From the NCBI GenBank assembly GCA_002382805.1, contig DGAD01000004.1, positions 1 through 64,000 on the forward strand: DNA of 64,000 nt, given 5' to 3'. Below the pieces are notes generated by a model, which did not search any database, was not told where the DNA came from, and saw only the letters and a program-made list of their open reading frames with translations. The position numbers were made by a program, and so were the translations under genes. How positions within the stretch are numbered: the first letter of the stretch is position 1; each line of letters starts with the position of its first letter. This DNA is from Clostridiales bacterium UBA4039. Lineage in GTDB: Bacteria; Bacillota; Clostridia; Lachnospirales; Vallitaleaceae. Positions 8,675 through 17,433 of the stretch are shown piece by piece.

Positions 8675-9349
8675 CTATTCCTCCTCAAATCGGTATCCAA
8701 CACCTCGAACTGTAATAATACGCTCTCCTTCATGTTCTAATTTTTTACGCAGCCGCTTAATAACAGTATCAACGGTACGATCGTCTCCCACAAAGTCATA
8801 ACCCCATATACGATTGAGGATTTGTTCTCTTGATAAGGCTTGATTGCGATTATTTAAAAAATAAATCAGCAACTCATATTCTTTCGGGCTCAGTTCAATG
8901 GGTCGTTGGTTCACTTCGACGTGCATCCCCAAAAGGTCAATTGATAAATCCCCTAACTGCACCTTATCCGTTGCCGCCATTTTCCCGCTTCGATGAAGCA
9001 AGGCTTTTACTCTGGCAACAAGTTCTCTGGCACGAAACGGCTTTGCAATATAATCATCGGCTCCAAGCTCAAATCCAAAGACCGTATCTTCCTCACTTGT
9101 TCGAGCCGTTAACATCATTACGGGAACCTTACTGTCTTTTCGAATTAGTTTTAATGCCATCCATCCGTCCATAACCGGCATCATGACATCAAGAATAATC
9201 AAATCAACGTCATATTCTAGATACATATCTACAGCTTCTTGTCCATTCGTTGCCTCATAGACGTCATAGCCTTCATTAGTCAAATACTTTTTAATAATCT
9301 TACGCAGTTTTTCCTCATCTTCAGCGATGAGAATTCGATTTGCTAACAT
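8675..9349 (-). CDS. OmpR/PhoB-family response regulator
   Basis: A 224-residue DNA-binding response regulator. The receiver domain (about 5-118) has the acidic pair E10-D11, phospho-acceptor D54 in LIILDVMMP, and the KPF switch lysine. The C-terminal winged helix (about 130-222) contains LSPKEYELLIYFLNN and DRTVDTVIKRLRKKL. It is the first gene of the leftward RR-HK-NiaR-hydE unit and is divergent from the Mrp operon across 131 bp. Confidence 0.94.
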   Translation of the reverse strand: MLANRILIAEDEEKLRKIIKKYLTNEGYDVYEATNGQEAVDMYLEYDVDLIILDVMMPVMDGWMALKLIRKDSKVPVMMLTARTSEEDTVFGFELGADDYIAKPFRARELVARVKALLHRSGKMAATDKVQLGDLSIDLLGMHVEVNQRPIELSPKEYELLIYFLNNRNQALSREQILNRIWGYDFVGDDRTVDTVIKRLRKKLEHEGERIITVRGVGYRFEEE

Positions 9350-9394
9350 TTAATCACCTTCATTCAATTTTTTATAAATATTACCATATTTATG

Positions 9395-9424
9395 TGGCAA
9401 AATGATGTTAAGTTGTGTTACAAT
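9395..9424 (+). promoter_or_regulatory. Candidate promoter of the Mrp/Mbh-like operon
   Basis: TGGCAA (9395-9400), an 18-base spacer and TACAAT (9419-9424), 56 bases before mrpE. The boxes are moderately good and this is the best candidate in the divergent gap. Confidence 0.45.
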
Positions 9425-9480
9425 GACCCTACAAAAAAAGTTGCAGTAATTTTTTTCTGATTTACCTAGTTGGAGGTATT

Positions 9481-9978
9481 ATGAATACACTAAGAAAACA
9501 TGGTATATTAATTTTTTTACTGACCTTTATTTGGTCAATCCTTAATGGCAATTTTCGAGTGCCTACGCTTTTGGTTGGCGTTTTAGTGTCTTTAACAACA
9601 CTCTATATTTTAAATATTATTCAACCCCACCAAAACGACCAATATGATTATAGCATATCACCTATCCGTCTTTTTCTCTTTTTAATTCTTCTATTTAAAA
9701 ATATCTATGTCTCTGCATATAAAACCATCATACATCTTATAAAAGGAGAAATCAATCCTCAGTTTGTCTCTGCGGATACAACAATAAATCGCTTATGGCT
9801 TCAGTCCCTAATTGCTAATGCCATTACCCTAACACCAGGAACTGTCACTGTCCATATGGCCGACAATACCTATACGATTTTATGGTTATATCCAACAACG
9901 ATTCGCCAAAAAGGCATCAAACAACATATTTTTAAAGATTTTGAAGACCTCATTAAAAAGGGGGATCGTCATGCTTAG
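9481..9978 (+). CDS. mrpE: Mrp antiporter subunit E (MbhA-like)
   Basis: A 165-residue membrane subunit of the Mrp Na+/H+ antiporter family. An N-terminal pair of helices (about 10-52) and a third at about 62-85 are followed by the family segment NAITLTPGTVTV and a soluble C-terminal part. It is the first gene of a tightly packed operon in the order E-F-G-MbhD-MbhE-B-C-D. That is the order of the membrane arm of archaeal Mbh rather than the A-to-G order of Bacillus Mrp. Confidence 0.9.
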   Translation: MNTLRKHGILIFLLTFIWSILNGNFRVPTLLVGVLVSLTTLYILNIIQPHQNDQYDYSISPIRLFLFLILLFKNIYVSAYKTIIHLIKGEINPQFVSADTTINRLWLQSLIANAITLTPGTVTVHMADNTYTILWLYPTTIRQKGIKQHIFKDFEDLIKKGDRHA

Positions 9979-10225
9979 TATCTTTTTTGTTATTTTTTCA
10001 CTAATGACCCTATATTATCTTTTCCTATTAATTAAAGGACCCTCTGTTTGGGATCGATTGCTGGCTTTTAATTTATTTTCTGTCACTATGATTATCGTGA
10101 TGATTATCTATGCTTTAATGGAAAACTTGGATTATCTACTCGACATCGCCATTGTATATGCCTTACTTGGTTTTATTGGTATTGTCTTTATGGCACGCTT
10201 TATTCAACGAAAGGGGAAAATCTAA
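9971..10225 (+). CDS. mrpF: Mrp antiporter subunit F (MbhB-like)
   Basis: A small 84-residue subunit with three transmembrane helices. It carries the MrpF signature GPSVWDRLLAFN and ends IALLGFIG-like followed by FMARFI. The ATG at 9971 has AAGGGGGA just upstream and overlaps mrpE by eight bases; an ATG ten codons earlier lacks a site. The stop and the next start share a base (TAATG), indicating coupled translation. Confidence 0.9.
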   Translation: MLSIFFVIFSLMTLYYLFLLIKGPSVWDRLLAFNLFSVTMIIVMIIYALMENLDYLLDIAIVYALLGFIGIVFMARFIQRKGKI

Positions 10226-10533
10226 TGGAAACCCATCAACTTATTGGATCGGTACTCATTGCAATTGGACTGATTTTTCAACTTTTCGGAATTTATGGGT
10301 TACAGCGATACGAGCACTTTTATGTCCGTCTCTCTAGTTCATCCCTTATTGATTCTGCTGGATTAATCACCATTCTTATTGGACTTATCATCTTTTCAGG
10401 CTGGTCCATAGCTTCATTAAAAATCGGCTTTATCTTGTTTTTAATGTTGCTCTTAAATCCTCTTTCCAACCATATTCTTGGTCGCGGTGCTTATATGAGC
10501 AACTACCATCCGGAAAGGAGGAGCAAAAAATGA
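10225..10533 (+). CDS. mrpG: Mrp antiporter subunit G (MbhC-like)
   Basis: A 102-residue subunit with three helices and the MrpG features GLQRYEHFYVRL and NPLSNHILGRGAY. It overlaps mrpF by one base and the next gene by four bases (ATGA). It is part of the proton/sodium exchange membrane arm. Confidence 0.9.
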   Translation: METHQLIGSVLIAIGLIFQLFGIYGLQRYEHFYVRLSSSSLIDSAGLITILIGLIIFSGWSIASLKIGFILFLMLLLNPLSNHILGRGAYMSNYHPERRSKK

Positions 10534-11111
10534 TTCTTGATCTTTTTTACATCTCGCTTATTGTCTTTGCCATTATTGCCATTCAATCGAGAGTTCTTCG
10601 TAATGCGGTTATCTATTTATCGGTTTTCTCCCTTATCTGCTCCATTGTATATCTCTTACTGGGAGCCCCGGATGTCGCCATTGCCGAAGCAACTATTGGC
10701 TGTACGTTATCAACGATTTTATACCTTGTAGCCTTAAAAAAATACCGTATTTTTACTGTGTATTATAACTGTCATGTCAAAGATGATCGCCAGCTTGATG
10801 GTCTACAATATGAAAAGGAAGAGATTCAAGCCATTTTAAAGCACTTTTCCACAGCTCAGGAGCTTCAGCTTGACCTTATCAACACATCGGCAAGTTTTAC
10901 CAAATTAAAAAAAAGTGCTTCCTATGATGTCATTATCTTCCATAGTGCCAAAGGACTTTGGCTTCATGGATTAAAAAACAGCTATCAATATAATGAAATG
11001 TTGAATTTCTTTGAAAAAGAATGCTCACGTAAATACCATGCAAAATTCATTCATGAAGATATTGAGTGGTCATCTGAACTTAACGAGGAGGATACCCGTG
11101 ATGCTACGTAG
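10530..11111 (+). CDS. MbhD-like (DUF4040) antiporter subunit with soluble C-terminal extension
   Basis: A 193-residue protein. Its N-terminal about 72 residues form three helices of the DUF4040/MbhD domain, which matches the C-terminal part of MrpA (YLLLGAPDVAIAEATIG). About 115 further residues form a soluble tail that is charged and has alternating helix and strand character; I do not recognise it. A separate MbhD replaces the missing full-length MrpA. It overlaps its neighbours at both ends (4 and 11 bases), so it is translated in series. Confidence 0.82.
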   Translation: MILDLFYISLIVFAIIAIQSRVLRNAVIYLSVFSLICSIVYLLLGAPDVAIAEATIGCTLSTILYLVALKKYRIFTVYYNCHVKDDRQLDGLQYEKEEIQAILKHFSTAQELQLDLINTSASFTKLKKSASYDVIIFHSAKGLWLHGLKNSYQYNEMLNFFEKECSRKYHAKFIHEDIEWSSELNEEDTRDAT

Positions 11112-11361
11112 AAAGATTATAGCGGCATGGATACTATGTGTTGTACTATTAATGGCATCCATTGAGATCCAACCGATTGCTTCAACCAAGGATTTATACG
11201 CCTATATTACAACCAACTTTCAGGCACAGACGGGCTCACTGAATGCCGTGACAGCAATCTATCTTGATTATCGCATGTTTGATACGCTTTTTGAGACATT
11301 GCTGTTACTTGTTAGTGTTATTGGAATTATTTATTTTTCACGACATAAGGGGGATTATTGA
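11101..11361 (+). CDS. MbhE-like antiporter subunit
   Basis: A short 86-residue protein with two helices, at about 3-22 and 60-80, separated by a hydrophilic segment with GSLNAVTAIYLDYRMFDT. This resembles MbhE and the matching C-terminal stretch of MrpA. The ATG at 11101 follows GAGGAGG by nine bases and overlaps the previous gene by 11 bases. Longer in-frame starts fall deep inside that gene and lack sites. Confidence 0.8.
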   Translation: MLRRKIIAAWILCVVLLMASIEIQPIASTKDLYAYITTNFQAQTGSLNAVTAIYLDYRMFDTLFETLLLLVSVIGIIYFSRHKGDY

Positions 11362-11747
11362 TGCCAAAACATTCCATGCTATTAAAGGTCACCATGGGCG
11401 CAATCTATCCATTCATCATTGTTTTTGGAATATACATCATTCTAAATGGACATCTATCACCTGGTGGTGGATTTCAAGGCGGCGCCATACTGTCTTCCGT
11501 TTTTATTATTCAATATTTTACAACCTATGAAAAAACTATAAGCATTTCCGCATTAAATAAATTGGAAAAAATACTTTATTTGGCATTACTGATTTTTGCA
11601 ACGATTTTTATCTTTGCCTTTCGCGACAGCATTCCATTGTACTTAAAACCCTATTACCTCATTGCGATGAATATTCTTATCGGTATAAAAGTCGCTTGCG
11701 GTCTTAGTGTGGTTTTTTACCGATTTGTACTTTTTGAAAGCAGGTGA
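11361..11747 (+). CDS. mrpB: Mrp antiporter subunit B (MbhF-like)
   Basis: A 128-residue MnhB-domain membrane subunit with four helices and the diagnostic NGHLSPGGGFQGGAI motif (about residues 31-45). The ATG at 11361 overlaps the preceding TGA by one base and follows AAGGGGG. Confidence 0.92.
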   Translation: MPKHSMLLKVTMGAIYPFIIVFGIYIILNGHLSPGGGFQGGAILSSVFIIQYFTTYEKTISISALNKLEKILYLALLIFATIFIFAFRDSIPLYLKPYYLIAMNILIGIKVACGLSVVFYRFVLFESR

Positions 11748-11751
11748 ATCT

Positions 11752-12102
11752 ATGACAACCGGAATATTAGATGGATCAATAATTGCAATTGGATTATTCG
11801 GCATTGGCATTTATGGCCTGTTGGCTCGCCGAAATATTATCAAGACCGTCATGTCTTTTGGTATTATACAAGCAGCCCTCATTTTGTTTTTTCTCAATAT
11901 TAATTACGATGCCGCCGCAGAGCCACCTATTGGAGACGCCGCATTAATGACGGATCCTTTTCCTCAGGCACTTATGATTACAGCTATTGTCATCGGGGTT
12001 GCCGTGACGGCTGTTGGCCTTACCATGTTTATCAGCTTGTACCATCACTATGGTTCAACTAACTGGTCAAAAATTGTTCGTATGCGAAAGGAGGAAGATT
12101 AA
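11752..12102 (+). CDS. mrpC: Mrp antiporter subunit C (MbhG-like, NuoK-type)
   Basis: A 116-residue, three-helix subunit homologous to NuoK of complex I. A polar loop (about residues 45-70) contains DPFPQALMITAIVIGVAV, the family signature. The ATG at 11752 has a GCAGGTGA site; the longer frame would start inside mrpB. It shares one base with mrpD. Confidence 0.92.
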   Translation: MTTGILDGSIIAIGLFGIGIYGLLARRNIIKTVMSFGIIQAALILFFLNINYDAAAEPPIGDAALMTDPFPQALMITAIVIGVAVTAVGLTMFISLYHHYGSTNWSKIVRMRKEED

Positions 12103-13700
12103 TGGCATTATATTGGTTTGTTGTTCTTCCTCTAATTATCGCTCTTGTTTCATACCTGTCACATTCACGGCAAACTAAAATCATTGTCCTATTGATTCAA
12201 GTAGCTTTTTTTATCCTCTCGATTGTAAATTTTATTGATGTACGCTTTCATGGAACAAAGCTTGAAGTCGTTGGCGGATATGATATGGGAATTGGTATTG
12301 CCCTAAAAGCGGATTTATTTAGTAGCGTTATGGTTTCACTGACTATTTTTTTGTTTTCATGTATGCTTTTGTATAATTATAAAAAAAGTTATGTTAATCA
12401 TCTCTTCTTGTTTTTATTTATTGCGCTTCAAGGCTTAATCTCAGGCATCTTTTTATCAAATGACCTGTTTAACATCTATGTCATGATTGAGGTATCAACC
12501 ATTGTTGTAACGATTCTTATCGTCTTTAAAAAAGACTCTAAGTCGATCTATGACGGTATTGTCTATTTGTTTACAAACCTCGCGTCCATGACATTATTTT
12601 TATTTGGTATTGGATACATTTATAAAATATTTGGCACAACAGATTTAACCTTATTAAGCGAACGCTTGCCTCTAGTAGAAGATTCACGTACCCTTATCCT
12701 CCCCTTTGTCTTGCTGATTACGGCGGTTGACTTAAAATCAGCAATTATGCCTTTATTTAGCTGGCTTCCAAAGGCTCACGGTACTGCAAGTGCACCTTCC
12801 ATTATCTCTGCCATCCTTTCAGGTTTATATGTTAAAGGTGGCGTATATCTCTTTATACGTATTACCAATCTCTTTCATCCTGTTTTTGATGAGATGCTGA
12901 TTTTTATGATTTTTGGATTTTTAACGGCGGTTATCGGGTGGGTTTTTGCTCTTAGCCAAACAGACATCAAGTTGATTCTTGCCTACAGCACCGTGAGTCA
13001 AATCGGTGTTATTGTCTTTGGTCTATCACTTGATTCGACATACGGTTATTGGGGTGCCATCTACCACATACTAAATCATGCTATATTTAAGTCAACATTG
13101 TTTTTAACTGCGGGTATTATTGTTGACGAATATCATACGCGTGATATTCGGGAGATACGCGGCGTCTTTAAGCGCATGCCTTATGTCTCCATTGCGTCCA
13201 TTTTTGCAATCCTTGGAATCACAGGTGCACCTTTATTTAACGGAAACTTTTCAAAAAATCTGATACACGCCGGTATGCGAGATTCGTTTTTGTTTGAACT
13301 TGCCTTTTTTATAATAAACATGGGTACGGTTTTGATTTTCATCAAATATGCACAGATGCTTGGCGGCCATTCTAAAAAGCGCTTTCATATTGCCTGGAAT
13401 CAAAAGATTGTTATTCTCCTTTTAGCAGCAACTTGCTTTTTAGGTGGAGTCTTTGGTCCAATGATTATGAGCGTAATGTTTGATTTTGATGTATATGTCT
13501 CAGCTTCAAACTATTTTAGCAAGTTCTTCATCTACCTTGCCACCTTGCTTGTAGGATTTTTGTTTTATCGATATGTCTACCTACGCATGCGCCTATTTAC
13601 AAAAATACAAGAGTTGGAACTTACCTTTAATCAAATCATTATGGCAATCGTCATCTTCTTTACTGGTTTTCTCTCTATGATGATGATTCAGTTTGGCTAG
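12102..13700 (+). CDS. mrpD: Mrp antiporter subunit D (MbhH-like, NuoN/M-type ion channel)
   Basis: A 532-residue polytopic proton-translocating subunit of the NuoL/M/N family with about 14 helices. The conserved membrane glutamate lies in NIYVMIEVSTIVV. Channel lysines lie in KSAIMPLFSWLPKAHGTASAPSI-type sequence and in AYSTVSQIGVI. It is the only NuoL/M/N-like channel in the operon, whereas Bacillus Mrp has two (A and D). It is the last gene and overlaps the convergent YgjP-like gene by four bases. Confidence 0.93.
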   Translation: MALYWFVVLPLIIALVSYLSHSRQTKIIVLLIQVAFFILSIVNFIDVRFHGTKLEVVGGYDMGIGIALKADLFSSVMVSLTIFLFSCMLLYNYKKSYVNHLFLFLFIALQGLISGIFLSNDLFNIYVMIEVSTIVVTILIVFKKDSKSIYDGIVYLFTNLASMTLFLFGIGYIYKIFGTTDLTLLSERLPLVEDSRTLILPFVLLITAVDLKSAIMPLFSWLPKAHGTASAPSIISAILSGLYVKGGVYLFIRITNLFHPVFDEMLIFMIFGFLTAVIGWVFALSQTDIKLILAYSTVSQIGVIVFGLSLDSTYGYWGAIYHILNHAIFKSTLFLTAGIIVDEYHTRDIREIRGVFKRMPYVSIASIFAILGITGAPLFNGNFSKNLIHAGMRDSFLFELAFFIINMGTVLIFIKYAQMLGGHSKKRFHIAWNQKIVILLLAATCFLGGVFGPMIMSVMFDFDVYVSASNYFSKFFIYLATLLVGFLFYRYVYLRMRLFTKIQELELTFNQIIMAIVIFFTGFLSMMMIQFG

Positions 13701-14404
13701 ACAACCATTTTCCAATGGGATTGTCTTAGCCACTCTTGGCACGCTTCATATTCGGGTATATACTTGCCTACAAGCCGCCAAAATGAACGGTCATGATTTA
13801 AGTGAATCATATGGCACATTTCATGAACAACGACATAATCAATAATCTCGATGGGAGCCATCGCCAATTTCCAATTAAAGGTCAGTTCACGTTGACTGTT
13901 GCATGTCCCCCATGTTTTTTTGTTTGCTGAGATTTTTATACTTCTTGGTTTGACCGAAAAAAACTTCTGATAAAATGCAATCCGTTTTTCTATAATTTTT
14001 TTACATTCTTGTTTATAGAACTTGGTCATGAGCTTTTTTATGACCGCATCATCATGTTGCAACGTATAAATATTAAATCCATTCTCTTCAAACACCACAC
14101 CTGCATAATTTTCTGAGCTAAAGATTTGTATAGGATATTCTTTACCTAAATATAAAAACCGCTCTCCTTCTATATATTCTTTTTTCTGGAACCCCTTTGT
14201 TTTTTCCCGCATCTCATTTGCAGTTTTTTGTATCCATGTCCATTTACTTTCAATAAATGCATCTAGTTGACTCTCCGTCGTTTGATTTGGGATTCGTACT
14301 TCTATATTTCCATATACGTCAATATAGATTCCTAGGGTTTTACGCTTTTTATATATAACTTGAATATCTATGCTCTCGCCATTTTTTGTCATTGTTCGTG
14401 TCAT
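13697..14404 (-). CDS. YgjP-like (DUF45) zinc metallopeptidase
   Basis: A 235-residue putative cytosolic metalloprotease. The zinc motif is HEMCH in VVHEMCHMIHLNHDRSFW, near residues 180-197, with the third ligand likely the histidine before DRSFW. The preceding KKTWGTCN and LTFNWKLAMAP are typical of this SprT-like family. The ATG at 14404 has AGGAG five bases upstream and lies 17 bases after the acetyltransferase stop. An upstream ATG at 14440 would overlap that gene and has no site. Substrate unknown. Confidence 0.85.
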   Translation of the reverse strand: MTRTMTKNGESIDIQVIYKKRKTLGIYIDVYGNIEVRIPNQTTESQLDAFIESKWTWIQKTANEMREKTKGFQKKEYIEGERFLYLGKEYPIQIFSSENYAGVVFEENGFNIYTLQHDDAVIKKLMTKFYKQECKKIIEKRIAFYQKFFSVKPRSIKISANKKTWGTCNSQRELTFNWKLAMAPIEIIDYVVVHEMCHMIHLNHDRSFWRLVGKYIPEYEACQEWLRQSHWKMVV

Positions 14405-14421
14405 TATGTCTCCTACCGCTT

Positions 14422-14916
14422 TCATTGAAGTCGTGTCCATTGATATGCTAAGCGCGGGCTCTTATCCTCTACATATATAATTCCACACTTAACAAATCCA
14501 TTTTTTTGAATCTGATGTTGCATGATTTTGTTGTCTGCATGAGTATCTATACGAATATTATCCTTCTGCTCACGACAAAATTCTACGCATTGATTGAACA
14601 CGCCCTTGACTTGACCATCGCTTGCAATTCGATGAATTGTTCCATAGGGCTCATCATTGAGCCACTGCCCTTCTTCAATATATCCATATGTCGGATCCAC
14701 ATCACAGATGAACGCAAAAACAAAGCGAAGCTTCTTCGCGTCATCGACGCCTACATAGCAGTATTGATTTTCAATATCCGATTCAATTAATTGCTTCGAA
14801 GGATAGTTATCCTTCCACTGGGTTGGATTCTTCGTCTGCTGCATGATGCCGCGGGCATATGCATATATTTCCATAATAGTCTCTATATCCTCATACTTAG
14901 CTAAACGTATTTGCAT
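14422..14916 (-). CDS. GNAT-family N-acetyltransferase
   Basis: A 164-residue GNAT-fold acetyltransferase beginning [23 protein letters not shown]. It has a mid-region beta bulge ([18 protein letters not shown]) and a C-terminal [13 protein letters not shown] segment typical of the family. The acceptor is unknown. The ATG at 14916 follows AAAGGAGA; the 14-codon upstream extension lacks a site. It forms a two-gene unit with the YgjP-like protease. Confidence 0.82.
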   Translation of the reverse strand: MQIRLAKYEDIETIMEIYAYARGIMQQTKNPTQWKDNYPSKQLIESDIENQYCYVGVDDAKKLRFVFAFICDVDPTYGYIEEGQWLNDEPYGTIHRIASDGQVKGVFNQCVEFCREQKDNIRIDTHADNKIMQHQIQKNGFVKCGIIYVEDKSPRLAYQWTRLQ

Positions 14917-15080
14917 TTTCAATCTCCTTTTATTACATGTTCTATGAAACTTTCTCACCGCTTTATTATATCATGGTTTTTCATATACACACTAGCACCT
15001 ATTTTCTTTACGAAGATGTGGTTGTCCGATATAATAAGAAGTGTAACTTGGTCGTTATGTATCTTAGAAGAGGTGATAAA

Positions 15081-15536
15081 ATGCGTTCCAATAATTTTAA
15101 AAAACCTAGTGATGATATCTTAAAAAAGACGTTAACCAAAGAGCAATATGCCATTACACAACAAAATAAAACAGAACCCCCATTTAACAATGCCTACTAT
15201 AATACTGATTCTCCTGGAATCTATGTGGATGTTGTAAGTGGTGAGCCTCTATTTACTTCTCTAGATAAATTTGACTCCGGTTGCGGTTGGCCAAGTTTTA
15301 CTCAACCGATTGAAACCGAAGTCATAAATTTTAAAAAAGACTATAGTCATCATATGCAACGTACCGAAGTCCGTTCACAACTTGGGGATAGCCATCTGGG
15401 GCACGTCTTTGACGACGGCCCCATTGATCGAGGAGGCTTGCGCTACTGTATCAATAGTGCGGCCCTACGTTTTATCCCACTTGAAGATATGGAAAAAGAA
15501 GGATATGGTGAATGGCTCTCTTTATTTGAGCATTAA
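15081..15536 (+). CDS. msrB: Peptide methionine-(R)-S-oxide reductase
   Basis: A 151-residue MsrB that repairs R-methionine sulfoxide. It shows [24 protein letters not shown] and the catalytic cysteine in [11 protein letters not shown]. The usual zinc-binding CxxC pair is absent ([13 protein letters not shown]), so this is the zinc-free subtype. The ATG at 15081 has GAGGTGA upstream; in-frame starts farther upstream are in non-coding sequence. It is a single gene that overlaps the convergent rsgI by four bases. Confidence 0.95.
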   Translation: MRSNNFKKPSDDILKKTLTKEQYAITQQNKTEPPFNNAYYNTDSPGIYVDVVSGEPLFTSLDKFDSGCGWPSFTQPIETEVINFKKDYSHHMQRTEVRSQLGDSHLGHVFDDGPIDRGGLRYCINSAALRFIPLEDMEKEGYGEWLSLFEH

Positions 15537-16738
15537 TTCTTTGCATTTCCATTTCCATTATTTTGCTTTCCATTATTTTTCTCATCTTGTGTTTGATCTT
15601 GAACTTGATCCTTGTCTTGATCTTGGACTTGGTCTTTGTCCTGATCTTGGACTTGGTCCTTGTCCTGATCTTGGACTTGGTCCTTGTCTTGATCTTGGAC
15701 TTGGTCCTTGTCCTGATCTTGGACTTGGTCCTTGTCTTTGTCTTGGACTTTATCCTTGTCTTGATCTTGGACTTGATCCTTGTCTTGATCTTGGACTTGA
15801 TCCTTGTCTTTGTCTTTATCTTGATTCTTGTCTTTGTCTTGGCGTTTATCTTGACCTGGTTTTTCTTCACTTCTTGACGCATTGTTATCTGTGGATTTCG
15901 CCTCTTTGAGCGCTTCTTTTAGCGCCTCTTTGTCAATTACTTTTCCATTCGTTTTAAATGCTTCTTTTTTTTCTTCTTTAGAAAAATACTCTTTTACTGT
16001 TACTTCTTCACGAACACCTGCAACATATAGTCCTGCAGGTATTGCTTTTTGTGTAGCTTCTTCAAGCTGTTTTGGTGTTGCAGAAATAACTGCAAAATTC
16101 ACTTTGTTTAAAATCGCACTGCTCTTGATTTTTTCTCTAATTTCAGCAACTTTGATTTGAGTGGTCTCTGCATCAAGTTCTATGGCCTCATCTTCTGGAA
16201 TGATGGCTTCTCCATTTGCAGCAGAAACTACCGTGACAAGAATATAGTCTTCATCTTCATCAGAGGTATTGATAAAGTGGGCCTCATCTGCCAAGTATAC
16301 AATCTGCTCAATGGCTTCCTCTATATTTAAACCTATGACACTTTCCCCATCTATTGTCTTGGCATCTTTATTCATTGCTCTTACTTGAATAATAACATCT
16401 TCTAGATTAGCCATTAATTGAAAGCTCGGGTTAATATCTACTGCAATAATTGTTGCGACTGTTTGTTCCATCGGTGGCTGTTCTTGATAAAGAACTGCTG
16501 AGCGAACGAACAAACTAACGAGTAGTATTAAGACTATACTTGCTGCGACTGCATATCTATAGTATTTTGTTGTGTACGACGTAGTTGTTGGATTAATAAG
16601 GACATCCTTGTCTGTATACATTATTTTTGAACCTAAGGTGACCCTTTCCCGCAAAACAATGTTCTCATATTCTCCTTCATTGGTCATAACAATAATATAA
16701 TCTTTTCCTAATTTTACAACAAGACCTTTTTTGATCAT
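15533..16738 (-). CDS. rsgI: RsgI-type anti-sigma-I factor with long D/K/Q repeat tail
   Basis: A 401-residue membrane anti-sigma factor. The N-terminal RsgI domain (about 1-50; [20 protein letters not shown]) would bind SigI in the cytoplasm. A TM helix lies at about 62-84. An extracellular domain (about 90-270) follows, with VDINPSFQL and the ALLxA-like helical segment of the RsgI family. Then comes a hydrophilic tail with nine octads of DKDQVQDQ type (about 311-382) and a G/N-rich end. No carbohydrate-binding module is seen, unlike many cellulolytic clostridia. The ATG at 16738 has GAGGTG and lies 14 bases after sigI. Confidence 0.9.
   Translation of the reverse strand: MIKKGLVVKLGKDYIIVMTNEGEYENIVLRERVTLGSKIMYTDKDVLINPTTTSYTTKYYRYAVAASIVLILLVSLFVRSAVLYQEQPPMEQTVATIIAVDINPSFQLMANLEDVIIQVRAMNKDAKTIDGESVIGLNIEEAIEQIVYLADEAHFINTSDEDEDYILVTVVSAANGEAIIPEDEAIELDAETTQIKVAEIREKIKSSAILNKVNFAVISATPKQLEEATQKAIPAGLYVAGVREEVTVKEYFSKEEKKEAFKTNGKVIDKEALKEALKEAKSTDNNASRSEEKPGQDKRQDKDKNQDKDKDKDQVQDQDKDQVQDQDKDKVQDKDKDQVQDQDKDQVQDQDKDQVQDQDKDQVQDQDKDQVQDQDKDQVQDQTQDEKNNGKQNNGNGNAKN
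15593..15808 (-). repeat. 24-bp tandem repeat inside rsgI
   Basis: Nine near-identical 24-bp units encode the octad DKDQVQDQ, with one variant, DKDKVQDK. Copy number probably varies between strains. The repeats also keep other reading frames open, which creates spurious ORFs here. Confidence 0.9.
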
Positions 16739-16752
16739 TTTTAACACCTCTA

Positions 16753-17403
16753 TCATTGAATCCATTCCATTATCCGACCAAATTTTTCTTTAGCAATAAT
16801 CATAATCGATGTAATCATTATCTTACTGCGTTTAATGATAACTAAACTCACTTGAAATCTTCGTGAGATTTGTGTGACAGGAAGTCTTTTTTTGTTATAT
16901 AAGTGTGTCATCAGGTCTTGTTCTTCGGATGCACGTAACCCAATCTCTTTTGCTCTTTTTCTGGTATCTTGATGCTTCGGGGAACTGGCGACCAATTTTT
17001 CAAAAGATAAGCCAAAAAGTCTCAGTACTTTTTCAAAATCCTCGATTTCTTTTCGAAGCAATACCTCTTCCTCAACATCCTGGTGTGTACTTAGCCTTTC
17101 AAGTTCTTCGATAGATGCTTCCGACTTTTGCTGTGCCCAGTAATCTTTTATTCGACTATCAATTACGAGGCGAGCGAAGCTCAAAAAGTCTCCACGCGCC
17201 TCGTTGTATTTTTCTAGAGCTTCATAAAATGCCATTAAACCTACAGAAAATTCATCATCATTATCAATATCCACATAGCTCTTTTTTAGCTCAGTAATAA
17301 CATTCAACACAAACGGTTGATAGTCTATGATGAGCTGATTAATCTGCTCTTGATCATCTGTATTCTTTAATTGCATAATTTTACTATCGAGTTTTTTACT
17401 CAT
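16753..17403 (-). CDS. sigI: RNA polymerase sigma factor SigI
   Basis: A 216-residue sigma-I factor. The region-2 like segment (about 45-110) contains DDEFSVGLMAFYEALEKYN and GDFLSFARLVIDSRIKDYW, hallmark SigI sequences. The C-terminal HTH (about 165-210) contains LPVTQISRRFQVSLVIIKRSK. SigI directs heat-shock and polysaccharide-response genes and is held by RsgI. The ATG at 17403 is preferred to the GTG three codons upstream because AGGGTGA is then correctly spaced. It lies 30 bases after the X2-domain gene and directly before rsgI. Confidence 0.93.
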   Translation of the reverse strand: MSKKLDSKIMQLKNTDDQEQINQLIIDYQPFVLNVITELKKSYVDIDNDDEFSVGLMAFYEALEKYNEARGDFLSFARLVIDSRIKDYWAQQKSEASIEELERLSTHQDVEEEVLLRKEIEDFEKVLRLFGLSFEKLVASSPKHQDTRKRAKEIGLRASEEQDLMTHLYNKKRLPVTQISRRFQVSLVIIKRSKIMITSIMIIAKEKFGRIMEWIQ

Positions 17404-17433
17404 CGATTTCACCCTAGGTATGTTTTTTTCTTT

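Noticed and set aside
8830..9174. A 114-codon plus-strand open frame within the response-regulator gene
   Set aside because: It is antisense to a clear OmpR-type gene and lacks a ribosome site or homology.
9481..13700. Operon as a full membrane-bound hydrogenase
   Set aside because: Only the antiporter arm is present; no NiFe large or small subunit or ferredoxin-like subunit follows mrpD.
15593..15808. Possible CRISPR array (regular short repeats)
   Set aside because: The 24-bp units are contiguous without unique spacers and are in frame inside rsgI.
15382..15909. Long plus-strand open frames across the rsgI repeats (leucine/cysteine-rich translations)
   Set aside because: They are antisense to the 24-bp rsgI repeat, which keeps all frames open. 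There is no start site and no credible protein.
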